A DNA stretch of 64,000 bases from Marinoscillum sp964351625 (GTDB lineage Bacteria > Bacteroidota > Bacteroidia > Cytophagales > Cyclobacteriaceae), in assembly GCA_964351625.1 (NCBI GenBank), contig CAYGOV010000005.1, positions 131,692 through 195,691 of the forward strand, written 5' to 3'. Both the position numbers and the translations under genes were made by a program. Shown in pieces: positions 15,970 through 25,654 of this stretch. The number at the start of each line of letters is the position of its first letter. Position 1 is the first letter of the stretch. Under the pieces are notes generated by a model. That model did not search any database. It was not told the DNA's origin and was given only the letters and a program-made list of their open reading frames with translations.

Positions 15970-18417
15970 TTATTTCCCTTCATAGTCTGGGTCCATCTCA
16001 GGGTTTCGCAGACCTGCTACTTCGTTGGCCATGAGAATAAACACATTCCAGCACAGGCCACGTGTGGATGGCCACCATGTGTCTGTGGTGGTCCACTTCG
16101 TCGGAATGAATTCTTTGCTATTAGGCCATTTGGGATTGAGATAAATTTCCGCCCAAGTTCTGTTTTCCATTTGTATTTGTGCCCTGTCCCACCCATGTCT
16201 TTTCCCCACAACATATGCACAATACTCAGGACGCATCCAGCTGCCTCCATTATAATACATACCATCTCGAGCGCCATCTTTATAGTTCTTTCCAAATTCA
16301 CCAAAAGGCTGATAATCTTCACTCAAATAAGCATATCCCTGCTTATTGTTCGTTAATCGTACGCAAATGGGTGCGGTCGTTCCAAAATTGGGATATGGCG
16401 CATCGGTCGATTGATTGAGGATAGGTATACTTTCCAGATGATTGATGACCATGCTATCTGTTAGCATTGGTCGATCAAATAACCAAAGCGAGAAAAACTC
16501 GGGCTCTAGATCAGTCAGTGTAATGATTTCTGGAAAGTCTCTATCAAATAACAAGTGCTTACGCTCTTTATCATAAAAAGCACGATAGGCGTTTTCTGCC
16601 TTTTCCAAATAGCTTTCTGAGATCTCATAACCCAAAGTTTTGATCGTTCGGAGTGCAATGGCAAACATGCCCTGGTTAACCGCGAGTCGATTGGTTTTTG
16701 GATTGTAATCAATGATGTCCACCTGACTGAGGGTAAAGTGCGACTCACAGATTCCATCCCTATCTTCATCAAATTCATTTAGAATATAATCCACCGCTTT
16801 GCTTATTTGCGCTTCAGGCAGTTTCGCGCCAAAGCGTCTTTTGTTCATCATTGCCCAAATCAGCCACTGAATCGTCGCTTCATTATCTTTGACTTCAATG
16901 GTGCCCATGTAGGGTGTGATAATCGTGCAAATGGCGCCTTTTTCTGTTTGTGTTTTTGCCCACTGATCCCAAATCTTAAGATTGAGCTCTTTGCTGTGAC
17001 TAGAGATGATAGAAAAGAACGAATCACGGTTATACATATCTGGAGAGTAATTCAGATTCGGGACATTGAAGGGTGTCATGTCATGGATTGAAGTAATCCA
17101 TGTGAGCATATTGAGATTTGCATAAAGCATCTTCTCGATTGGCATACCTTCAAATCCCTTGCCTTCGGCTAAATGAATTTGAGAGGCGATTGCAAAGTCG
17201 CTGTGAGTGGTCCAAGGCTCTACGAATACATATGTGGTTTTGATAATGGTGTCGCCAATTGGTAGGACGTTATAAGGTTCTCGTCGTGGTTGGTGCTCCA
17301 CTATTTTTATATCCTTGATGTGTAGTGTGCACTTTTTCCCCAACTGGGAGCCAATGAACATTGACACGCTATCATGTTCAATATAAGGAACCATTATACT
17401 CCCTTTAAACAATGTCCAATCCGTTTCGGAGATTGGGAATTGGTCGATATACTTGATGCCGTGCTCTAGTTCTACGGTTTTCACTCCGTTTTTAATTCTG
17501 AAAAGCTTCAGCGCCACGGGCGTATTTCCTTTGGCTAAAAAAGAGATCGTGTAGATCTTCTGATTCATCAAGGGAGCCAGTAGCTCTATGCCTGCTCTAT
17601 CGGATGGAGCACAATCTAGGGTGATCAATCCTGACAGCTTGCTAATTTTAACATTTCCTACTTTCTGATAGCTGTTACTAATTGACACTTCGGCCTCTAT
17701 GCCTGCATCCAAGTTGTACATTTCACCAAATGTCTGCTTGATGTAATGTTGATTATTGGCTCTTTCATTCAAAGTTGAAACAGAGACCAGTGCTGGGTCA
17801 GGTAGTTTTCTCATTCCCACAAATCCTCCACCATGCCCATTGAAGCGTCTACGGGTGGTACGAGTATAGTGATTTTTGTAACCAGCATCCATCAAAAATC
17901 CTACAGTCATTCCCGCAGGAGTTACAAAGCCAGCAGAAGGAAACATCTCATGGGCAAATCCACCTGGAAATTGCTCATGCTCGAAAGTAACATACTGATT
18001 AGGAGTCTGACTTGGTTTGGATGTTTGCGTAAGTGTATAATACAAAGAAGGCATCCCTGACTGGAAAAGCTCAATCCGCTTACTAACTACCTTCTCATTT
18101 ATCACTTCATAGGTAACATTGATGGAGAGGTTGAGGTCTAGCTCTGTAATGTAAGTCTCTCTAGTTAATTGCAGCTTACTTTCATCTCCTGACCAAGTGG
18201 CTCCTGTCCAACTAGCTATGTCAATACATTCGCTTAGATCAAGATTCGCGAGATGGAGTGAAAACTCCTCTGTGTTTTCTAGTAATTGCTGGCTCCCATC
18301 ATAAAGATCTACAGTATAACCCTGCTCTCCATCTCCGGCTAATTTCAACTTTAGATTTTGACTCCAAGCACTGAAACACAAAGGTAGGCTTAGGAAAAAA
18401 AGTAGTGTTTTATACAT
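15970..18417 (-). CDS. Large secreted protein of unknown family, possible six-hairpin glycosidase
   Basis: An 815-residue secreted protein. The start at 18417 gives signal peptide MYKTLLFFLSLPLCFSAWSQ. The N-terminal region (about 25-260) looks beta-rich, with FPGGFAHEMFPSAGFVTPAG and a glycine-rich RRRFNGHGGGFVGM. Residues about 270-400 resemble a carbohydrate-binding jelly roll (ITLDCAPSDRAGIELLAPLM, LHIKDIKIVEHQP). The C-terminal half is helical and Trp-rich (EATIQWLIWAMMNKRRFGA, EFDEDRDGICESHF, YYNGGSWMRPEYCAYVVGKR), the style of an alpha/alpha-barrel glycosidase. I cannot assign a family. It stands alone between the Rieske operon and metG. Confidence 0.8.
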   Translation of the reverse strand: MYKTLLFFLSLPLCFSAWSQNLKLKLAGDGEQGYTVDLYDGSQQLLENTEEFSLHLANLDLSECIDIASWTGATWSGDESKLQLTRETYITELDLNLSINVTYEVINEKVVSKRIELFQSGMPSLYYTLTQTSKPSQTPNQYVTFEHEQFPGGFAHEMFPSAGFVTPAGMTVGFLMDAGYKNHYTRTTRRRFNGHGGGFVGMRKLPDPALVSVSTLNERANNQHYIKQTFGEMYNLDAGIEAEVSISNSYQKVGNVKISKLSGLITLDCAPSDRAGIELLAPLMNQKIYTISFLAKGNTPVALKLFRIKNGVKTVELEHGIKYIDQFPISETDWTLFKGSIMVPYIEHDSVSMFIGSQLGKKCTLHIKDIKIVEHQPRREPYNVLPIGDTIIKTTYVFVEPWTTHSDFAIASQIHLAEGKGFEGMPIEKMLYANLNMLTWITSIHDMTPFNVPNLNYSPDMYNRDSFFSIISSHSKELNLKIWDQWAKTQTEKGAICTIITPYMGTIEVKDNEATIQWLIWAMMNKRRFGAKLPEAQISKAVDYILNEFDEDRDGICESHFTLSQVDIIDYNPKTNRLAVNQGMFAIALRTIKTLGYEISESYLEKAENAYRAFYDKERKHLLFDRDFPEIITLTDLEPEFFSLWLFDRPMLTDSMVINHLESIPILNQSTDAPYPNFGTTAPICVRLTNNKQGYAYLSEDYQPFGEFGKNYKDGARDGMYYNGGSWMRPEYCAYVVGKRHGWDRAQIQMENRTWAEIYLNPKWPNSKEFIPTKWTTTDTWWPSTRGLCWNVFILMANEVAGLRNPEMDPDYEGK

Positions 18418-18558
18418 GTTGAATATCTTAACGATGTTCAAATTGAAGGAACACCAAGAAGTATATTAGGCCATATAATATTGTAAATGGAATAGTGAAC
18501 ACTTATTTCATTAAGAATTCCAATTTGTTTGACCCCTACTTGAAAAATAAATCTGGAA

Positions 18559-18589
18559 TAAAAAAAGTGATCCCTATTCGGGATCACTT
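18559..18589 (-). terminator. Terminator downstream of metG
   Basis: A perfect 10-bp stem (18565-18574 with 18580-18589) with loop TATTC. On the minus strand it is followed by a run of seven or more T, 49 bp after the metG stop. Confidence 0.85.
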
Positions 18590-18637
18590 GGTTGTCTAAT
18601 TTCAAAAATTAACGCATCCTATCTCCAGATATGGCCC

Positions 18638-20707
18638 TTAAGCAATCGTAGCTCCATTTTCAGCAAGTTCTCCTGGACTCACGGCTTTCAGAGAACCATC
18701 TGCATTCTCAGCAAACAACAACATCCCTTGAGACTCTACTCCCATGATCATTCGAGGCGCTAGGTTAGCAAGTACTACTACTTTCTTTCCGATCATTTCC
18801 TCAGGTGTAAAATGCTTTGCCACACCACTCAATATCGTGCGTGTATCTAAACCAGTATCCACTGTGAACTTCAAAAGCTTGTTTGACTTCTCCACTTTCT
18901 CAGCAGTCTTGATCTCCCCTACTCTAAGGTCCATTTTCATGAACTCATCAAATGTTGCGGTCTCTTTTGCTGGTGCAGCTTGAGGTGCTGGCGCAGCAGC
19001 TGCTTCGTTCTCTTTCTTTGTATCCATAAGTTTCTTTACTTGAGCCTCGACGGACTCATCCTCTATTTTTTCAAAAAGCAGACTTGCTTCATTGATCACT
19101 GATCCTGCTGGCAGCAGATCCAAACCTCCTGCCATTGACCAATCCACAGCTTTTTGATTGAGCATTACCTTAAGCTTCTCCGCTGTAAAAGGCAAAAAGG
19201 GCTCTGATAAAATCGCCAAACTCCCCGCCAACTGCAGCGCAAGATTCATAATAGTCGCTACTCGCTCAGGATCAGTCTTGATTAGTTTCCATGGCTCTGT
19301 ATCTGCTAGATATTTATTCCCAACACGGGCCAGATCCATGAGATGCGTAGTTGCCTCTCTAAACTTAAATTGCTCCAATGAAGCCTCAATTTTAGCTGGG
19401 AAAGTGTGCATTGCATCAATCACTTCTTCATCCCTGACATCTAGTTCATTTCTTGAAGGTAATTTACCATCATAATACTTGTGCGTAAGCACTAGTGCTC
19501 GGTTGATAAAGTTTCCAAATATGGCTACCAGCTCACTATTATTACGTGTCTGAAAGTCTTTCCATGTAAAGTCATTGTCCTTTGTCTCTGGAGCATTGGC
19601 TGTCAAAACATAACGAAGGACATCCTGCTTTTCTGGAAAGTCTAAAAGGTATTCGTGCAACCAAACAGCCCAGTTTCTAGAAGTTGATATTTTGTTTGAC
19701 TCAAGGTTCAAAAACTCATTGGCTGGTACATTCTCCGGTAGTATAAAATCGCCTTCAGCTTTGAGTAAAGCAGGAAAGATCACACAGTGAAAAACAATAT
19801 TGTCTTTACCAATAAAGTGTACCAATTTGGTGTCATCCTTTTTCCAATAGTCTTCCCAGTTTTTACTATTTGCGTCAGCCCAATCCTTAGTGGCTGAGAT
19901 ATAACCAATAGGTGCATCAAACCAGACATATAGCACCTTTCCTTCAGCTCCCTTCACGGGAACAGGTATTCCCCAGTCAAGATCTCTTGTCATTGGTCGC
20001 GGACGGAGACCATTGTCCAGCCAGCTCTTACACTGCCCAGACACATTGGCTTTCCACTCTTTGTGATCCTCCAATATCCATTGTCTGAGCCAGTCTTCGT
20101 ATTGATTGAGCGGGAAGTACCAATGCTTTGTCTCCTTCATGATAGGACTTTCTCCGCTAAGCATTGATTTAGGATTGATCAGCTCCGACGGGCTCAATGT
20201 CGAACCACAGTTTTCACATTGGTCTCCATAGGCTTCTGGAAAGCTACAGGTAGGGCAAGTTCCTTTAATGTATCTGTCAGCTAGAAATTGCTGCTCTTTT
20301 GGATCGTAAAACTGCTCAGAAGCCTGCTCTTCAAACTTGGCGTTTTCGTATAGTTTCTTGAAAAAATCTGAGGCCGTCTTGTGATGTGTTGGTGAGCTGG
20401 TACGCGAGTAGATATCAAAACTGATCCCAAATTCTTTGAATGAATCTCCAATTTGCTTGTGGTATTTATCTACTACCTCTTGTGGAGTCACTCCTTCCTT
20501 CCTTGCTCTCAATGTGATGGCTACCCCATGCTCATCCGATCCGCAGATAAAAGCAACATCCTTGCCCGTGAGGCGTAAGTATCGCACGTAAATATCGGCA
20601 GGCACGTATACACCCGCCAAGTGACCAATATGCACAGGGCCATTGGCGTAAGGAAGGGCGGCTGTTACTGTATATCTATTGAAGGTTTTCTTGGACATGT
20701 CTTTCAT
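18638..20707 (-). CDS. metG: Methionyl-tRNA synthetase with C-terminal tRNA-binding domain
   Basis: Charges tRNA-Met. The 689 residues contain the class I HIGH motif in NGPVHIGHLAG (residues 26-29) and a KMSKS-equivalent KISTSRN near residue 339, as is usual in Bacteroidota. A zinc knuckle is present in TCPTCSFPEAYGDQCENCGS. After an Ala/Pro linker (ENEAAAAPAPQAAPAKE) comes an EMAP/Trbp111-type domain (FDEFMKMDLRVGEIKTAEKV through LANLAPRMIMGVESQGM) that dimerises and binds tRNA. Either of two ATGs (20707 or 20698) could be used; the second leaves a longer leader after the -7 element. Confidence 0.97.
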   Translation of the reverse strand: MKDMSKKTFNRYTVTAALPYANGPVHIGHLAGVYVPADIYVRYLRLTGKDVAFICGSDEHGVAITLRARKEGVTPQEVVDKYHKQIGDSFKEFGISFDIYSRTSSPTHHKTASDFFKKLYENAKFEEQASEQFYDPKEQQFLADRYIKGTCPTCSFPEAYGDQCENCGSTLSPSELINPKSMLSGESPIMKETKHWYFPLNQYEDWLRQWILEDHKEWKANVSGQCKSWLDNGLRPRPMTRDLDWGIPVPVKGAEGKVLYVWFDAPIGYISATKDWADANSKNWEDYWKKDDTKLVHFIGKDNIVFHCVIFPALLKAEGDFILPENVPANEFLNLESNKISTSRNWAVWLHEYLLDFPEKQDVLRYVLTANAPETKDNDFTWKDFQTRNNSELVAIFGNFINRALVLTHKYYDGKLPSRNELDVRDEEVIDAMHTFPAKIEASLEQFKFREATTHLMDLARVGNKYLADTEPWKLIKTDPERVATIMNLALQLAGSLAILSEPFLPFTAEKLKVMLNQKAVDWSMAGGLDLLPAGSVINEASLLFEKIEDESVEAQVKKLMDTKKENEAAAAPAPQAAPAKETATFDEFMKMDLRVGEIKTAEKVEKSNKLLKFTVDTGLDTRTILSGVAKHFTPEEMIGKKVVVLANLAPRMIMGVESQGMLLFAENADGSLKAVSPGELAENGATIA

Positions 20708-20718
20708 AAAATCGGTCG

Positions 20719-20726
20719 CAAATATA
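20719..20726 (-). promoter_or_regulatory. Candidate -7 promoter element for metG
   Basis: CAAATATA on the plus strand reads TATATTTG on the minus strand, an exact TAnnTTTG match 12 bp upstream of the first metG ATG. The nearest TTTG lies 25 bp further up, longer than usual. The very short leader favours the second ATG at 20698. Confidence 0.45.
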
Positions 20727-21018
20727 GAAAGAATTACAGCGGCTTAATAGTCAAAACCCACTCGACTATCTACAGGATTTGATCATTGCGTGAAGAATGG
20801 CCTTGTGTGTGTATTATTTTAAAGGAAGATTGAGTGAATGATTTGAATTCTCAAAATCCTATTAAACAATCACATTATGAATGGGTTCAATCGTGCATGA
20901 ACTTATTTGACAGCTTATCAAAAAACCACTAATCCCATTCCTTTACCCTTGGCATAACTGAACTTATTTAAGTGATATAGAATTCAGATACTTGCACTCT
21001 TTAAAAATTGATATCAGA

Positions 21019-22866
21019 ATGAAGAAGGTTTTCCTTTCCCTAATAACATTAAGTACCCTTATCTACAGTTTTGCTCAAACAGAGAAATATGAAGTTTCAA
21101 TTGATCTGACAGCAAGTGCTAATGATAAGTTACCAGTAGTCATAAAAACTCCAGCAGTGTCAACAGATACTGTAGAATATCACATGCCAAAGATTGTCCC
21201 AGGGACTTATAGCATATCGGATTTTGGTCGGTTTGTTTCTGAGTTTAAAGCCTCTGATGCAGAAGGAAACGAGTTGCCAGTTGAAAAAATCACTACCAAC
21301 AAATGGAGAATCATTAGCAATGGACAGCTAAAAGAGATCAGTTATTTGATGGATGATACTTGGGAAAGCTTCGAGGGATATGAGGACAATGTGGTCTTTG
21401 AGCCAGGAGGGACAAATATCAATGCAGAACAACAAACCTTTATCATAAACACCTTTGGGTTCATAGGATATTTAGATGGGCTCAAAACTCTTCCATATGA
21501 ATTGAAGGTGGATCACTCGGAAGCTATATTCGGAGCTACAGCATTAGAGAAAAAAGCCATCAGCACTACTCAAGATGTCTTTTACGCTAGTGACTACAAC
21601 TTCCTTGCTGATGGACCTATCCTCTATTCCATTCCTGATACGGTCACGCGTATGATTGCAGGTGCTGAAATATTGGTTTCAATCGTTTCTCCCAACAAAG
21701 TCTTGACTGCCGTAGAAGTCATGGATAACATCTATGATTTGATGGTAGCTCAAAGTGAATATTTAGGTGGTAAGCTGCCAGTAGATCGCTATGCTTATTT
21801 GATCAATCTATTCGACGATATACCTCTTTCTCAGGCACGTGGGGCACTTGAGCATTCCTATTCTTCCGTCTACAATCTTCCAGAAGCTAATGCTGACAGA
21901 ATTGGACAGATTGTAAGAGATGTTGCTGCCCATGAGTTCTTGCATATCGTCACTCCACTTAACATCCATTCTAAAGAGATCGGTGACTTTGACTACATCA
22001 CTCCCCAAATGTCTAAGCATCTTTGGCTATATGAAGGTGTGACTGAATATGCTTCAGTTCATGTACAAGTCAAATATGGCTTGTTTGATGGGGATCGTTT
22101 TCTTGAAGAAATTAAGAGTAAACTCAATTCGGCTGATCGATATCCAAATGTATCTTTCACCGAGATGAGTTCGAAGATTCTAGATCCTGAATTCGAGCCA
22201 ATGTACGGAAACGTATATGAAAAAGGCGCCTTGATTGGCATGTGTCTGGACTTATACATTATGAAATATTCCAATGGAGAAAAGAACCTCCAGTGGCTGA
22301 TGGCTGAGCTTTCTAAAAAATACGGAAAAAATGTCTCCTTTGATGATGAAGAGCTTTTTGACGTAATCACTAACTTGACTAGCCCTGAAATTCTTGATTT
22401 TTTTACTACTTATGTTGAAGGAAACACTCCGCTACCTATTGAAGAAGTATTGGACTGGGCAGGTGTAGACTATGTGGAAGAAATACCCTACAAAGAAATC
22501 ACCTTAGGAGATGTAGGATATTCATTTACGGAAAATCGTGAATTAATGATCACAGATCTATCTGAGTCAAATGCTTTCGCCAAAAACATGGGCTTCAAGG
22601 AAGGTGATATCATCAAAAGCATCCAAGGTCAAGAAATGAAATTATCTAACATGAGAAGACTTCTCAGCGAGATAAAAGATGAAACCAAGCCCGGTGATAA
22701 AATGGTTTTTGAAGTATCACGAGAAATTAGAGGTAAGGTCAAAACCAAAAAGCTTAAAGCTAAAGCGATGGAATTAGAGGCAATGGAAAAACACAATTTG
22801 AGTTTTTCAGATAACCCATCAAATGAGCAAAAAGAATTGCTTAGAAAATGGATAGGTGACAATTAG
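21019..22866 (+). CDS. M61-family peptidase with PDZ domain
   Basis: A 615-residue secreted zinc aminopeptidase of the M61 (glycyl aminopeptidase) family. The ATG at 21019 gives signal peptide MKKVFLSLITLSTLIYSFAQ. The zinc motif is HEFLH (residues 305-309) in DVAAHEFLHIVTPLNIHS, and the downstream LWLYEGVTEYASV supplies the third ligand Glu. The N-terminal beta domain contains VPGTYSISDFGRFVSEFKA, typical of M61. A C-terminal PDZ domain (about 490-575) includes MGFKEGDIIKSIQGQEMKL. It probably trims peptides in the periplasm. The gene stands alone and ends at a strong bidirectional terminator. Confidence 0.93.
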   Translation: MKKVFLSLITLSTLIYSFAQTEKYEVSIDLTASANDKLPVVIKTPAVSTDTVEYHMPKIVPGTYSISDFGRFVSEFKASDAEGNELPVEKITTNKWRIISNGQLKEISYLMDDTWESFEGYEDNVVFEPGGTNINAEQQTFIINTFGFIGYLDGLKTLPYELKVDHSEAIFGATALEKKAISTTQDVFYASDYNFLADGPILYSIPDTVTRMIAGAEILVSIVSPNKVLTAVEVMDNIYDLMVAQSEYLGGKLPVDRYAYLINLFDDIPLSQARGALEHSYSSVYNLPEANADRIGQIVRDVAAHEFLHIVTPLNIHSKEIGDFDYITPQMSKHLWLYEGVTEYASVHVQVKYGLFDGDRFLEEIKSKLNSADRYPNVSFTEMSSKILDPEFEPMYGNVYEKGALIGMCLDLYIMKYSNGEKNLQWLMAELSKKYGKNVSFDDEELFDVITNLTSPEILDFFTTYVEGNTPLPIEEVLDWAGVDYVEEIPYKEITLGDVGYSFTENRELMITDLSESNAFAKNMGFKEGDIIKSIQGQEMKLSNMRRLLSEIKDETKPGDKMVFEVSREIRGKVKTKKLKAKAMELEAMEKHNLSFSDNPSNEQKELLRKWIGDN

Positions 22867-22880
22867 AGATAACCCAATCA

Positions 22881-22922
22881 AAAAAAAGGTCACTCTAAGT
22901 TAATTCGAGTGACCTTTTTTTT
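22881..22922 (+). terminator. Bidirectional terminator between M61 and convergent lipoprotein gene
   Basis: A 15-bp A/T-flanked stem, with core GGTCACTC pairing GAGTGACC and an 11-nt loop, has an A run on the left and a T run on the right. It can therefore stop transcription from both convergent genes. Confidence 0.9.
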
Positions 22923-22949
22923 GGATTAGATTAAACTTCAAGCAGAGGA

Positions 22950-23420
22950 TTACTGATATGTCAGTATCATGTGTGAATAATTATTGATATAACCCTCTGG
23001 ACCATCCTCAGTATTCCTAAATCTGATAACGAGGGTTTTCTCTTCTTTGGGCAAGTGTTCAACAAAATCCTCTGAACTTTGCTTGCGCTCCACGGCCAAT
23101 CCAGCATCTGATATTACGGAACTAAAAGGAATACTCGTTTGATCATCAACATTATAAAGTTCAACGATCATATTGCTACTTGCACGAGTAGTAGCCATTA
23201 GGTATGTCATGGTAGCTTTCTGGAATTCTGGATATTTGGACAAATCAACAGTTACGGGAGTGCAATACACCCAGTCCGTAGAGCCATTGAATTTATTGCA
23301 AGGAAAGTAGATCACTTCCGTTCTATCATACTCTGAAGTTTTGCTTAGTCCTTGGGTCATGATTGGATCCTTACAGCCTATCATGACAAATAAAAGAAAA
23401 AGCGCACCCAAAAATTTCAT
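22950..23420 (-). CDS. Hypothetical lipoprotein
   Basis: A 156-residue lipoprotein of unknown function. The signal peptide MKFLGALFLLFVMIGC ends in a lipobox (Cys16). The mature chain looks beta-sandwich-like (TVDLSKYPEFQKATMTYLMA, MIVELYNVDDQTSIPFSSVI, KTLVIRFRNTEDGPEGYIN) with two further cysteines (CNKFNGSTDWVYC) that could form a disulfide. No family is recognised. It is a single gene between the M2 peptidase (same strand, upstream) and the shared terminator. Confidence 0.75.
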   Translation of the reverse strand: MKFLGALFLLFVMIGCKDPIMTQGLSKTSEYDRTEVIYFPCNKFNGSTDWVYCTPVTVDLSKYPEFQKATMTYLMATTRASSNMIVELYNVDDQTSIPFSSVISDAGLAVERKQSSEDFVEHLPKEEKTLVIRFRNTEDGPEGYINNYSHMILTYQ

Positions 23421-23516
23421 AGCAATGAGACTTTCAATGAATTTAACAAATCAACATGAATTGATCCTTAATGTTCAAAGCATAGCCCAACAAATGTCTG
23501 CTTGCTTGCACTTCTT

Positions 23517-25301
23517 TCAAATGGATTCTGGAAGTGTATATTTTCTCCCAGAATTGATCTCTTTCAGATAAGCCATCAGTGGCTCAAAATAATTGAGCAT
23601 TGCTTTTGCATTAATATCGTCACCTGTAGTTTCTTTCATCAATATTCTCCAGTCCTTCGTTGCTCCTACTGATAGCATTTCATGCAAGAATGCCCCTACC
23701 TCTTTATTGCCATAATAGTTTGTAGCTCTTGGGTCTTGCTTCAAGATGTTAATAGCAATATGATCATGCAGTTGGAAGAGTAGGGCAAATGACAAAGCAT
23801 AATCATAATACTGAGCAGCATCATTGTTGATGTGAGTTTTGGAAGCCGCATCGCAATATTCTGAGCCCCGTTCTGATGGTGGAACTATGCCCTGATATTT
23901 AGCTTTTAGTGCCCACCATTTCTCATTGTATTGATCCTCAGACAGATCTGTCGCGTAGAGCCCTTGTTCAAATTGAGTCATCACACCAGCTGAAAATGGG
24001 ATGAATACCACGTAGTTCAAAGCTTCCTTCAAAAGCATCTGCATTTCGTCCGTCTCTACTTCCGACTCTATCAACCCCACTCCTTCTAAGAATGGTTTCT
24101 GCATGGCTGCTAATCCCATCATGCTTCCGATAGCCTCATGAAAAGCTCTATTTGCACCTTCACGCAACAATGGTGGCACATTGGGATTTGTGTATTCCAT
24201 ATAATAATAAATATGGCCTAACTCATGGTGTGTGGTCTCATACCATTCAGCATTTGGCACTACACTCATGAGACTTCTTAGATCATTTTCTAGATCAAGA
24301 TGCCAAGCCGAAGCGTGGTTGTTCTTTTTAAATTCAGAAGAATCTGGTAAAGGATATAAACTACTCAATGTATAGAAGCTATTAGGCAAAGGCTGGAAAC
24401 CCAAACTGATGTAGAATCGCTCCGCCTGTTCTACTAGCCATTTTGGTCCCTTTTTCTCAAGTGTTCCATCCAAGTCTATTCCTTCTACTTCTACAATAGA
24501 TGACCAATCTTGTCCCCATCTATTGGTAAGCCAATGTGCGGGCAACATCTCAGGCACTTCCTGTGAATATTGCTCTGCTAGATTATAACGTGTATAAGTA
24601 TGAAGCTCTCTGTACAACGGCCAGATGTCCTTCACCAATTGATCACAAGTCGATATCATTTCCTCAGATGTCATCCCATAATTGGACACTTGATAAGTGA
24701 AGAAGTCTGGATAACCCAAAGCTCCGACAGTCTCATTGCGCAAATCCCTGAGATTGGACAATCCAGATTTGAGTGTCACCCCAACTGCTTTGCTTGCTTC
24801 CCAAGCTTTTTGACGTTCAGCGAGATCATTGCTAGAAGTTAGAATTGCATCAATAGCATTGGTGGAAAGTGATTTTCCATCTATTTGAAAATCAAATCCA
24901 AAAAGTAATTCATTCTGCGCTGCCTCAGCCTTGATTCGCTTAGCTACAACATCAGGAATGATAGCAGGATTGTTTGCAGCAGCATAAAGCATCGTTTCGA
25001 GTTGCTTTACTTGAAGTGGATCTAATTCATTCTTGACAGCAATCAATGAATTGATAGATTGGATATTAGCTTCACTTCCAGTGAATTTCGCGAGAGCTTC
25101 GTTGGCCTGCTGTACCAAATACGCATTGGTAGTATCGCCTTCTTTGATTTTGGTATTTGCTTCCCATTCAGCCTTAGCTGATGCATAGTATAGTTCCTTG
25201 TAGATATTCGTGTATTTGTCAATAAAAGCTTGGGCTTTTTCTTTTGGAGCAGGAGCACAAGCAAAGGCAAACAATAGAATCAATATCCAGAGATTTCTCA
25301 T
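23517..25301 (-). CDS. M2-family peptidyl-dipeptidase (ACE-like) lipoprotein
   Basis: A 594-residue bacterial homologue of angiotensin-converting enzyme, a zinc dipeptidyl carboxypeptidase. The start at 25301 gives a lipoprotein signal, MRNLWILILLFAFACAP. The zinc motif is THHELGHIYYYMEY with HELGH at residues 359-363, followed by the ligand segment GANRAFHEAIGSMMGLA. Other M2 landmarks are LRDLRNETVGALGYPDFFTY, SAWHLDLENDLRSLM and FALLFQLHDHIA. It most likely degrades peptides in the periplasm. It lies just downstream of the small membrane-protein gene at 25357 and is probably transcribed with it. Confidence 0.93.
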   Translation of the reverse strand: MRNLWILILLFAFACAPAPKEKAQAFIDKYTNIYKELYYASAKAEWEANTKIKEGDTTNAYLVQQANEALAKFTGSEANIQSINSLIAVKNELDPLQVKQLETMLYAAANNPAIIPDVVAKRIKAEAAQNELLFGFDFQIDGKSLSTNAIDAILTSSNDLAERQKAWEASKAVGVTLKSGLSNLRDLRNETVGALGYPDFFTYQVSNYGMTSEEMISTCDQLVKDIWPLYRELHTYTRYNLAEQYSQEVPEMLPAHWLTNRWGQDWSSIVEVEGIDLDGTLEKKGPKWLVEQAERFYISLGFQPLPNSFYTLSSLYPLPDSSEFKKNNHASAWHLDLENDLRSLMSVVPNAEWYETTHHELGHIYYYMEYTNPNVPPLLREGANRAFHEAIGSMMGLAAMQKPFLEGVGLIESEVETDEMQMLLKEALNYVVFIPFSAGVMTQFEQGLYATDLSEDQYNEKWWALKAKYQGIVPPSERGSEYCDAASKTHINNDAAQYYDYALSFALLFQLHDHIAINILKQDPRATNYYGNKEVGAFLHEMLSVGATKDWRILMKETTGDDINAKAMLNYFEPLMAYLKEINSGRKYTLPESI

Positions 25302-25356
25302 AAGTAAGATCGGTTTTTGGTTAAGTGAATTTAAGCAAATCACTTCGCAACCCGTC

Positions 25357-25605
25357 CTACTTGGCTGATTTTCCAGATAAAAGATGAACCAAACGAAGCG
25401 CTAAAATGAAGATTAAAAGTATCCATGGAAATCCATGAAAAATTAGGTCGAAGTAATCAGCTGCCTCCATGCCATTTGCCCCTCCCATTACCCATCTTAG
25501 CTTACCAAGAATATGTGGTTCTGGTAAAAATGGTGCAAGACCAAGCGTAAGACACATCATACCCACTAGTCTAAGGGTACCGTTCGATTGTAGTTTTGTA
25601 AGCAT
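25357..25605 (-). CDS. Small membrane protein of unknown function
   Basis: An 82-residue protein starting at the ATG at 25603-25605. A longer frame exists but would overlap the SDR gene. It has two hydrophobic segments: TLRLVGMMCLTLGLAPF near the N terminus and PWILLIFILALRLVHLL at the C terminus, with PEPHILGKLRWVMGGANGME between. Similar small proteins occur across Bacteroidota and are sometimes labelled RND transporter, although they are far too short to be one. It lies 49 bp downstream of the SDR gene. No role can be assigned. Confidence 0.7.
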   Translation of the reverse strand: MLTKLQSNGTLRLVGMMCLTLGLAPFLPEPHILGKLRWVMGGANGMEAADYFDLIFHGFPWILLIFILALRLVHLLSGKSAK

Positions 25606-25654
25606 AGGTAAAACTACTACTGCAGCCGTACTAGCTTTGTAACCTTTGTTACGC

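Noticed and set aside
15810..16034. Plus-strand frame in the gap upstream of the Rieske operon
   Set aside because: It runs into the end of the secreted 815-residue gene on the other strand and encodes only a basic, AT-driven peptide.
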